From Calycina herbarum (lineage: Eukaryota; Ascomycota; Leotiomycetes; Helotiales; Pezizellaceae): a stretch of DNA of 64,000 nucleotides. How positions within the stretch are numbered: position 1 is the stretch's first letter; each line of letters begins with the position of its first letter. A program made the position numbers and the translations under genes. The DNA is taken from positions 56,631-120,630 of the forward strand of contig LLEY01000177.1 in NCBI GenBank assembly GCA_001414485.1. The letters run 5' to 3'. Below, piece by piece: positions 1 through 9,147 of this stretch. The notes under the pieces were generated by a model, which was not told the DNA's origin, did not search any database, and was given only the letters and a program-made list of their open reading frames with translations.

Positions 1-830
1 TACTCGTAGGCACTTTGACTGTTGTGTAAGGAAGCTTCTCGCTATCTCTTTCACGCTCCCTCCCTTCGGTGTTATATTGTGCTACGCTGACGCTCTGTAC
101 GCAATCGCGCTTCTTATTGCCACCGCGTAGATTTGCCTTGCTCAGTAGTAGGCTACACCCCACGTCTTCCCAGCTAGTCTCGTAAGTGCAAAGGTTTACG
201 TTGCGAGCTTCTTCTGTACCCTCTCCCGGTACGCTTTCCAGTTTAGCTTTCTATCGAGCTCTACCCCTAGGAACCTTGCGTGCTCGACTGGCGTAAGCCT
301 TGCTTCCCCGAACCGAACTGTCTCTTTCCGTGGTACCCTCGTTCTTGTAAAGTGTATAAGCACCATCTTTTCTGGGCCAAAAGCCATGCCTCGCTTATTC
401 GCCCACTCGTTACACACTTCCTAAGCTGCTTCGAGTATTCTATAGTTCACTTCTGTACTCTTTGATATCGCGAGTAGGTTCGTATCGCCTGCAAAGCCTA
501 CTGTCACTAGCCCGTCGATCCTTGCTAAGTCGTCGTACAGAGTCGAGGCGAATAGAATAAAGAGTATCAGGGACAGCACTGAGCCTTACGGTACCCCTTG
601 ACCTAGGTCTCTCTCGTCCGCAAACCTCCCGTCGAAGAATAGCGTAGCCTTACGCCGTGAGAGGAAGCTTCCTATCCAGGTCACGACCCACTGCGGCATC
701 CCTTTCTCCCTCAAAGTGTGGAGCAGCCATATATGGTCTACCCGGTCAAACGCTCCCGCCGGTAAAAGATATATATTTTTCACTAGTGCCTATACTACAG
801 GTTTCTTCCAAATATACAGTAGAGTTGAGC
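1..830 (-). pseudogene. LINE (Tad1-like) reverse transcriptase remnant
   Basis: Read on the minus strand this is a non-LTR reverse transcriptase in one main frame broken by stops. The palm begins near 750 (GAFDRVDH), followed by a fingers/palm stretch ending GQGVP-stop-GSVLSLILF, where the family has PQGSPLSP. Next come the catalytic loop near 490-505, reading FAGD instead of FADD, and then the thumb segment (EWANKRGMAFGPEK, RFLGVELDRKLNWKAY) at 196-417. Two of the stops are TAA/TAG in place of CAA/CAG, as RIP would produce. The element runs off the left edge, so the endonuclease and 5' part are not resolved and the 3' part lies outside. It is clearly dead: several stops and a lost catalytic Asp. 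Family assignment to Tad1 is by resemblance only. Confidence 0.82.
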
Positions 831-1868
831 ATGCTCTACCTACGCAAGAGCCTCTACAACGCTTTTCCCTTGTGTTTCGCCTCCCAAGTTCGGAAGAGAG
901 GAGGACAAATTCTCTCTATCCACGTCTCCCTTACAGTTTGCTCCTTAAGCCTACAAATAGCCAACCAGCCAACTGCACTCTATGCTCTCTTGTAGACCGA
1001 CATGCGCCTCCGTCCTCTCGGGCCATATAGACAGTGTTATATAAAGCAATGAATAAGTTTTAATATCTAGTTAAAGTAATCGCTTATTATTATAGAATTT
1101 AAAGGTTTTAAGATTAACTTATTAAGCTTTATAATCTCTTAAAGAATTACTTTAAAGCTTTTATAGTTTTAAACTTTAGTCTTTATAGTAGTTAGATTTA
1201 TACTATAGATATAACTAGAATAGAATAAGTCTACTATACTATAAAAGAAGTTAGATAAACGAAAATAAGTAAGGTCGTTATTAGATTTATACTATATTAT
1301 CTATCTTATATTATCTCGTTGTCTAGCTACTTACGTTATCTAAGGTCTATATTATTATTTTCTAGTGTAATTTACAGGTAACCTGGGAATAGCTAAGCGT
1401 AATTTGTTAGCTAATTACAATTAGTAAGGAGTCTGTTTTCTAGTGAAATTTGCGGATTACCTAAAAACTGCAGAAAGTCTCATTTCTGGTACTACTCATA
1501 AGCAACATGTGAGTAGCAAGTGCCTGTGCTGTTCGTGGGTTACCTGTCAATTGCAAGGGTTTTCAGTTTCAGTGCTATTTGTAGGTGACGTACAAATAGC
1601 AAGGGTTCTTGATCGAACGCAATGACAGTGTGAGGGAAAACGAGTCCTCAATTTTGAGTTGTCTATACCCTGAAATGAACTCATACCATCCCGTGCACAA
1701 ATTTTGAATTCAAACACCCAGAAGTCAAAACATGAGACACTAAAACAGCGCGATATTACATGCCGAAGAAATCTACCTCATCCTCATTAACAGCCCCTCT
1801 CAAACACGATTTCTACTGTATTCACGAAACAAGGTCCAAGGACGGTATCTTTTCGCTCCATGGAATAG
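831..1868. other. AT-rich spacer without a gene
   Basis: No supported coding region. 1030-1440 is strongly AT-rich with many TA steps, like RIP-mutated repeat. At about 1505-1605 two imperfect copies of a roughly 45-bp segment follow each other, each ending in TAGCAAG/TTGCAAG-like text. 1620-1868 is unique-looking sequence downstream of the HET gene. No tRNA or clear transposon ends were recognised. Confidence 0.5.
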
Positions 1869-3818
1869 CTAAACAATTAGAAGTCTCTCATCCTTAAACT
1901 CCCCATCTTCAAGCAATCTCATAGCCTCTCCATCCATCATACCATGCGCATACACCTCTCCAACAAAATTATACATACCCTCGCTTCCATCCACGGGTCT
2001 CAGAATAACTGGCACCGAACAGCCTATCAACACACATATAAGATCTCCGTCTCGACAAGCCTCTGGAGCAAGTCCCATGGTCTTCTCAGTAAGTATGAAT
2101 CTTTTACTTCTAATATACCCCACGACACCTCTCAGAAAACCGGAACTGTTGCTGGTATCTGGTATTGCCATATCGCTTTCCAACCAAGCTTCCGCTTCAG
2201 TAGCCCATACTTCGGGTGCGGATGAGAGTGCTTGCTTGAGGTATTCCCCATTGTTGAAGGAGAAGATTTCTTCGTTGTTGGAGAGGGAGTCGATGTCGAT
2301 GTCTTCGGCGTAGATGTTGAGTTGCTCTCTGTCCGCGACTAGAGTTCGCCAGAATGTGTTGAAGTTTTGATCGTGATGGGCTAGGGTATCTGGAGATACG
2401 AAGGACATTGCTTCTTCTTTCCATTGTTTGGGTATGGTGATACCTCCACGATAGGGTACAGGGAGGTCCAAAACTTTCGCCACCTTATCGATTATTATTC
2501 CTCTCACAGAGATCCAACGATTTGAAAAATTAAAATATACATCTGCTGTCCGAGACCCAGAAGCGTTATATATTGATCGATCCACCATGATCTCTTGAGT
2601 TTTGCCACCATCCGGCACTAGTACCTCGCAAACAGTCAAACTATTGGCGAGGTATCCTTCACAACCACACCCCTCGAATCCGCCTGCAAATCTTGGTACC
2701 CAGGAGTGACGATGTTCATGCTCGTCAGACCACTGACTGTGACAAAGGATATCCAAACTCCCAGTACTCTCAAAATATTTTACCACCGCATACATAAAGA
2801 CTTCCACTGGTTCTCTCTTGTAGTTAATATCCCATGACATTGCTTTTGCTCCGTAAGCCATGCCAAGTATTGAATAGACAGCATCTCTTGGATCGGTAAT
2901 CCCGCGGTTATAACAAATAGCTAGGAAGTTCTTCATCCCCACTCTTCCCACTGAATTCCTAGCATTCTCCAAACAGGCAATGTTCCTGGAACCCTGATGG
3001 GTATAAAAGAAGTGCTTATCAGGAATATCCCAATTCGAAAGAGCTGTGCATCGTGATGGCTCAACAGACTCATGAGGTCTCTCCTTCCCACCCGCGAAAG
3101 AATAAAATTCCTTGATGAGAGCATGAACGATCAACATCAGACCATCCCATGGAACAACAGCATCGCCACAATATAGAATTACTTCTCTGGCGAGAGCAAC
3201 TTCTTGAACCACCCAACAACGGCCAAACCATTGTCTTTGCACAAAGAATGTGAGAGCACGCCAACCTAGACCCCATGCTGGATCTGAAAGCATTTCCACT
3301 GCTTCTTCCAGGTCCTTTGGTTGGGAGGCTATTAATGACATTGCTTCGGAGCTTATTTGGGCCTCTCCTCCTAGGGAGACGCAGACTCGGGCTGCGGATT
3401 GGTAGATCCTGTCCATGATGCTGACTTGATCGGGTTTTTCGAGGGGGTCTCTTTGGTTTATACATATTGCGTCAACCCATAGAGTTCGTACGGTGTCGGT
3501 GTAACGAAGTTGTTTGAGGGCGATTGTGAGGTTTATCGTAGCTTGGAAGGTAAAGAATTGGGATGGTGTGAAGGGGGATCGGAGAAATATTGGAGCAGTG
3601 ATCGCTGGGTTTCCCCATGTGTATGAGAGGGATTCGTAAAGTGGATTTTCGGAAAGATGGACTGTTATCAGGCTTCCTTGAATTGGAGAGTTTTCTTCCC
3701 CAGGATGTAGTTCGAGGAGGCGGATCTCGTGATTTAACAAGTCTAGAGGTTGGTATGGGAACTCCACTGGAGCTACCAGTTGAGCTGCGCTATCATTTTC
3801 TGAGGCGTCTTCAGACAT
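1869..3818 (-). CDS. HET-domain (heterokaryon incompatibility) protein
   Basis: Single uninterrupted frame of 649 residues. The HET domain lies near residues 45-215: YESLSYTWGNP, then LRYTDTVRTLWVDAICINQ and MDRIYQSAARVCVSLG, followed by RCWVVQEVALAREV. Also typical are ITDPRDAVYSILGMA about midway and the C-terminal block with DLICVLIGCSVPVILRP and YAHGMMDGEA. HET proteins act in fungal self/non-self recognition and can trigger cell death when incompatible partners fuse. Many paralogues exist per genome, and most, like this one, have no known partner. No NACHT or ankyrin part is present, so it is a HET-only type. The start gives an acidic N-terminus (MSEDASENDS) and a TATA-like stretch lies about 35 nt upstream. 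It sits beside the LINE remnant and AT-rich DNA. No disabling lesion is seen. Confidence 0.93.
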   Translation of the reverse strand: MSEDASENDSAAQLVAPVEFPYQPLDLLNHEIRLLELHPGEENSPIQGSLITVHLSENPLYESLSYTWGNPAITAPIFLRSPFTPSQFFTFQATINLTIALKQLRYTDTVRTLWVDAICINQRDPLEKPDQVSIMDRIYQSAARVCVSLGGEAQISSEAMSLIASQPKDLEEAVEMLSDPAWGLGWRALTFFVQRQWFGRCWVVQEVALAREVILYCGDAVVPWDGLMLIVHALIKEFYSFAGGKERPHESVEPSRCTALSNWDIPDKHFFYTHQGSRNIACLENARNSVGRVGMKNFLAICYNRGITDPRDAVYSILGMAYGAKAMSWDINYKREPVEVFMYAVVKYFESTGSLDILCHSQWSDEHEHRHSWVPRFAGGFEGCGCEGYLANSLTVCEVLVPDGGKTQEIMVDRSIYNASGSRTADVYFNFSNRWISVRGIIIDKVAKVLDLPVPYRGGITIPKQWKEEAMSFVSPDTLAHHDQNFNTFWRTLVADREQLNIYAEDIDIDSLSNNEEIFSFNNGEYLKQALSSAPEVWATEAEAWLESDMAIPDTSNSSGFLRGVVGYIRSKRFILTEKTMGLAPEACRDGDLICVLIGCSVPVILRPVDGSEGMYNFVGEVYAHGMMDGEAMRLLEDGEFKDERLLIV

Positions 3819-4271
3819 GAGGATTTGCCAGTCTTTTCAATATGGAAACAGAATATATAACGCAGATACCAATTTGATGTGAAAAAAGCGTCAGGTAGGG
3901 TGGGGGAGAAATTATTCATAAGTTTGCCATTAGCAAGAATCATTCACTTGAATTGAATACAAAGAGCTTCAAATGGTATAGAAATGGTAGAGAACTCAAA
4001 TTGAAACGCTAATGTCAAGTAGAGGAGGAAGAAAACCAAAAGCTGAAGTTAAAAATAAGCATCCGGGAGAACATCGGCGTCCGAAAAGAAAGGTCGCAAC
4101 AGAAAAAGCGGCACTCCTTCGACGACCCAAAAACATCAACAGAGTCAACATTTTGCCTCGAACCTGGAACTTTCGTCCGGTGTTCAAGGTTCGGTAAAGT
4201 CTGGCCTCAATTTTGAGACGATCAATTACAGTCTTTCCCAGAATCCTGGAAAACCCAAACACCACAGAAAA
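3819..4271. promoter_or_regulatory. Shared upstream region of HET and SET/MYND genes
   Basis: 453 bp between two divergent start codons. A TATATAAC-like stretch at about 3850 could serve the HET gene. The remainder holds no convincing gene: a short open frame at 4012-4197 is Lys/Arg-rich and unlike any family I recognise, and I treat it as chance. Confidence 0.45.
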
Positions 4272-6276
4272 ATGACCAACCACACAACCCCCATCAAAGA
4301 CCCCAAACTCGGCAACGGCCTAGCAGCCTCCAAGGACCTGACCCCTGGAGAAGTAATCATCCAAATCCTCGAACCCCATCTAATAGTAGTCGAAAAAGAG
4401 GCTTTGGATAGGGTATGCTCCTACTGTCTCCTCGAATCCGACCTCTCAACCCTCAAAAGATGTGCCGGCTGCAAGATCGTCAGATATTGCTCGCCAACAT
4501 GTCAAAAAACCGATTGGAAGTTGATTCATAAGAGCGAATGTTCTGTGCTCACGAAACTTCCCGCTATTCCACCTACTCCGGTGAGGGCTTTGTTTCAGTA
4601 TTTGTTAAGATATTCAAAGAAGGGAAATGAGTTGGATGAGAAGAGTGCGGGGTTAGAACATCATCTTGATGAGTTGAAAAAGGATGGGAAGAGGTGGGAT
4701 GAGATGATTCTTCAAGCTAGGGGGGCTGTTGCTTTTTCAAGAAGTCCTGGGAGTAGATTGGAGATGGTTACGAGACTTCTTTGTATTGTAAGTTGTATAT
4801 TTTCTTCTTCATTTCTCGGGATATACTCCTCTCATATTCTCCCCCTTCAACAACACATATCTCAAAATCCCCTTCTAACAACTTACAGATGTCTACCAAC
4901 GCTTTCCGCGCAACCCTCCCAGATGACACGCCCATAGGCCTCTGCTACGAACCAACCCTCGCCCTAGCAAACCACACCTGCACTCCCAACGCATTCATAA
5001 TCTTCAACGGCCGCACCATCTCTCTCACAGCACTAAATCCCATCTCCAAAGGATCCCGTAAGAAACCTTTTCTCCCTACCCATCCCCAGTCTTATGGAGA
5101 AAAACATATACTAACACACGATAGAAATATTCATCTCCTACATCGACTTCACCCAATCCCTCGACCTCCGCCAACTTGAACTCCAACAACGCTATTTCTT
5201 CAAATGCGCCTGTTCAAAATGTGAGGGAGACTTAAATCCCTACCAAATATTTCTCACCACCCCTCCCTCACCCAACGAAAAACTCGACCTCCTCATCTCA
5301 CACCAAGACCTGGAATCCCACGCCTCATCCCGAATCCCCAAAATCAAAGACCTCCAAAAGGAGATTGAACCCTTGGTCGAAGACATAGCCAAAGTCCGAC
5401 CCCTGATAGAACTCAGCAGAGAAAAAGAATCACGCACGGAAAGATTCAACTTCTTAACTCAAATGCACACCGAGCTCCTCCTCTTCCGCACCCACTCCAT
5501 CTTCGCGCCTCCGCCATATCCAACGGTATTAGATGAGATATATCTAGCGTATGTGGATGAGAATCATCTCCCCGCCGCTCTGGTAGTGTTACTTTTCATA
5601 TATCTGAACTGTGATGTATTTAATTGGCCGCAGGCTAGTCATCCTGTGAGGGTTACGAGGTTATTTACCATCGCCAGGTTATTGAAGTATGTCTCCTCGC
5701 TTGAGACTGGGGTGTTGGAGAAGGAGTTGAGTTGTGTACCAAACGATGTCTTGGGCAGTGTGGATTACATCGACGCCGTCCACATCATTCTAGTCCTCGT
5801 CCACGAATTAGCACCCCTGAGTCATGGCAGTGGTTCGACGTTTGTGTAAGTTCATGACCTCTGTCAAATTTCCCGATTTCTGCCTCGAATTTCAGAACAG
5901 GATGGACATTCAAACCAGACCCCGCCAAATCCCCAGAACAAAATCCTCCCCCACTCACCCCTCTCATCCCACAACTCCCTTCCCCTATCTCCCCTAGCTC
6001 ACTCTCTCCAATTCACACTCACACTCCGCAAGCTCAAACCCCCGCCTCAAAAAATCACACTAACAATACACCACTCACAGGGCACAAGTCCACCAAGAAC
6101 TCCACGAAGTAGAAGAAGTCCAACGCCTCGGCGGGAAATCCGGTGCCGCAATCCAAGAATGGCAATCCCAAGGCGGTACCTCGAAAGACGGCACATTGAT
6201 AGCGAAAACGGTTTTCGCAAGCTTGAGAACTCTCTCTGGTTTCGCTTTCGATGTTATTGAGAAGATTAGGATTTGA
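4272..6276 (+). CDS. SET and MYND domain protein (SMYD-like lysine methyltransferase)
   Basis: Five exons: 4272-4787, 4889-5057, 5125-5845, 5896-6027 and 6081-6276, giving 577 residues. A split SET domain starts at the N-terminus (GNGLAASKDL). It is interrupted by a MYND zinc finger at residues 49-90 with the Cys/His pattern C-SYC, C-AGC, YC, C and H-KSEC. The SET core then resumes with NHTCTPNAF and IFISYID, followed by the Cys-rich post-SET motif CACSKC. This is the SMYD/yeast Set5-Set6 architecture, which methylates lysines on histones or other proteins; the substrate cannot be told. Introns 2 and 4 contain CTAAC branch sites. Intron 4 (6028-6080) uses a GC donor (GCAAGCT), because exon 4 contains no GT and this junction keeps the frame. 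An alternative is one 235-nt intron, 5846-6080, which also keeps frame and drops exon 4. Convergent with alpha-tubulin. Confidence 0.85.
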
Positions 6277-6826
6277 GAAAAAGGGAATGGAATGGCTTAG
6301 GTAAATGTTAAGATTCGGGAAAAGGTCCAAAGGAAGGGTTGTATTATTGTAGTACAGAAGAGATCAACTAGAGATAAGGGCCGGCCCCTACTATTTTTAG
6401 GTTGTTACCTGATAAATGGTACTGGGGAAAGTCATCAATGCACCATGCTGTGAACAGAACATAGGATAAGTTGTTCATGACCGTTCTTGAAACCATTCTC
6501 TTGGAACATGGGTATATATCCATCACCCCATTTCTCATTGATTCCTTACTCTGGCGCTTTTGAGCATATATCGCGTATGGCAAACCACATAAAAATCATA
6601 AAAACATCACAGACTTCCGACCACAACATCCAACCAAAAATGGACAAAAAAGAAAAAAACAATTCAAATCTATCCCATAATGCATCTCTCATCAAAATAA
6701 TGAAAGCCGAAAAAAAAGAGGTAGTATCTTGCCCACAAAAGCATAAAGGACTTTTTCCTAACGAAAAAGGAACAAACAAAAACTAGCCCCAGATATAATC
6801 AACGCTTTCCCATCCATCAAATCAGC
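6277..6826. other. Convergent 3' region between SET/MYND and alpha-tubulin genes
   Basis: 550 bp holding the 3' UTRs of two converging genes. A-rich stretches near 6640-6660 and 6705-6720 are compatible with polyadenylation. No gene, RNA or repeat recognised. Confidence 0.5.
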
Positions 6827-8489
6827 TTAATACTCAGCATCTCCCTCCTCAGGCTCCAAACTATCCGCAGCAACCTCCTCATAATCCTTCTCCAGCGCCG
6901 CCAAATCCTCCCTCGCCTCCGAAAACTCCCCCTCCTCCATCCCCTCCCCAACATACCAATGCACAAAAGCGCGCTTGCTATACATCAAATCGAATTTATG
7001 ATCCAGACGACTCCAAGCCTCCGCGATCGCAGTGGTATTGCTAAGCATACTAACACTTCGATCGACACTCGCAAGCGCGCCATCGTTGGGAGAGGTAGAA
7101 GGAACGGACATGGGCTTCTGGTAGTTGATGCCGAGCTTGAAACCGGTGGGACACCATTCGACAAGGTTGAAGGAGGTTTTGGCTTTCAGGGAGGCGACGG
7201 CTGCGTTGCAGTCTCGGGGGACGACGTCGCCGCGGTAGAGGAGGGCTACGGCCATGTATTTCCCGTTTCGGGGGTCGCAGACTACCATTTGGTTGTTGGG
7301 CTCGAAGCATCTGAGAAAGAAGAAAGTTAGTAGATATATAAGACGTGATAGCGGGGTAACACATACTGGAGGGTCAAATCCTGAGTCTTGAAACTCTCAT
7401 GGGAGCTCTTGGAAGCCGAGATGACAGGTGCGTAACTGATCAATGGGTAATGGATACGAGGATAAGGAACCAAGTTGGTTTGGAACTCGTTCAAATCGAC
7501 GTTCAAAGCACCATCGAAACGGAGGGACGAGGTGATGGAGCTGACAACCTGGGCGATCAATCGGTTCAAGTGCTCGAATGATGGACGAGGAATATCAAGG
7601 TTGCGACGGCAGATATCGTAAACCGCTTCGTTGTCAACGAGGAACGTGCAGTCGCTGTTCTCAATGGTGCTGTGGGTGCTCAAAACGGCGTTGTATGGCT
7701 CGACGACAGCGGTGGAGACGCGAGGAGCGGGGTAGACGGCGAATTCGAGCTTCGATTTCTTTGCGTAGTCGGCGGAGAGACGTTCGAGGAGGAGAGAACC
7801 AAATCCAGATCCAGTTCCTCCACCAAAGGAGTGGAAGATCAAGAAACCTTGGAGGGAAGAGCAGTTGTCCTATTGTTTATCAGTAAACGTCGGCGCGTCT
7901 CAAACACGCATGATAACCATACCAAAACACGACGAATCTTGTCCAAAGTTCCATCCAGAATCTCCTTTCCAATGGTGTAATGCCCACGAGCGTAATTATT
8001 GGCCGCATCCTCCTTGCCGCTGATCAACAGCTCGGGGTGGAAAAGGGAACGGTAATCACCAGTACGGATCTCGTCGATAGGGGAGGGGTCCAAGTCAACG
8101 AAGATGGATCGAGGGACGTATTTACCGCTGCCAGTCTCGGTGAAGACGGTGTCCAGCTCGCCGGAATCGTGCAGCGCCTGTGCCTCTGGATCAGGACGAC
8201 CATCTTGCTTCAAGCCGTGCTCGAGAAGGTACCTGTAGAGGGGAGACAATTAGCACAACGTACAGAACGGCCAGCGACGCGACGGTCTGAACATACAATT
8301 CCCATGCTGAGTTACCAAGCTGAGTACCAGCCTGGCCGATATGGAGATGGAGAATCTGCGTAGTAAACAATTGAATCAGCGGCAGCCCCATCAACATCAA
8401 TATCAACCCCTTATATCTCGAAACGCGCCGTACTCGTATGCGGACGTGGCTCCGTTGGGGGGGTGGGTAGCTACCTCGCCTCGAGTCAT
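6827..8489 (-). CDS. Alpha-tubulin
   Basis: Minus-strand exons 8489-8475, 8355-8297, 8232-7923, 7869-7367 and 7310-6827, giving 456 residues, normal for the family. Diagnostic parts: [17 protein letters not shown] at the N-terminus, [17 protein letters not shown], the GTP-binding GGGTGSG loop, and [19 protein letters not shown], which holds the Glu that alpha-tubulin supplies for hydrolysis of the beta-tubulin GTP. Then come [14 protein letters not shown] and [25 protein letters not shown] before an acidic tail ending in Tyr. It polymerises with beta-tubulin into microtubules. The two tiny 5' exons are typical of fungal tubulin genes. Unusual point: the protein starts MTRGE, one residue longer than the usual MRE/MRG start. 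Many ascomycetes have two alpha-tubulins; which paralogue this is cannot be decided here. Confidence 0.95.
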
Positions 8490-9147
8490 CTTGTCGGATG
8501 TCTGTACTGTATGTGTATGTTGGGTGACGTGAGAAAGATGAGATGAACTTTGTTTGTTCAGCGCTCAACTGGACTGGCAGCGATGCAAAGCAAGCTTAGG
8601 TTGGTTGAGGTTGAACCTTTGCAGGTGGGTGTTTGTAGTGGGGGGGAAACCGAGGTTCACCGCTTTTTAAACACACCCACAACGCACCGCACCGCAATGC
8701 GATCCGCGCTGGAACCACGGCTAATTGTACGTCTCAATTCGGATGGGCTAACTATACCTAGCTTCCGGTCTATCAATATAGTTCACTATTGATTGAGAGA
8801 AGTGACTGAAGACAGAAGTGAACAATGGTGAAGACCCTATACGGGACGGGCATTGGAGAGGGAAAGATATGAGAGTGGTGGGGGAATCAAGGCATTTTGG
8901 AGCATACTCTCAGCCACAAGTATCACAAAATCATCACATAAGTCCAGTCAAAAAAAAAAAAAAACAATGCGCATGTATTGTTACCAGCCTCCGTATAATA
9001 CACTCAGAAGGTTGCAAAGTAGCTACGTAAAGCCCACTTCAACATCAAATACAAAGCAAACCAAATGTATCTTTCATAACGCCAAGAATTTTGTGCCCTC
9101 CATTCCAAATTGATGATGGAAAAAATCCCAAGCGTCAACACAATCGT
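8490..9147. promoter_or_regulatory. Alpha-tubulin upstream region and 3' end of the ARS2 gene
   Basis: 658 bp between the tubulin start and the ARS2-like stop. It includes C/T-rich leader sequence just upstream of the tubulin start (minus strand), a poly-A run at about 8950-8964, and presumably the ARS2 3' UTR near 9000-9147. No further gene seen. Confidence 0.4.
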
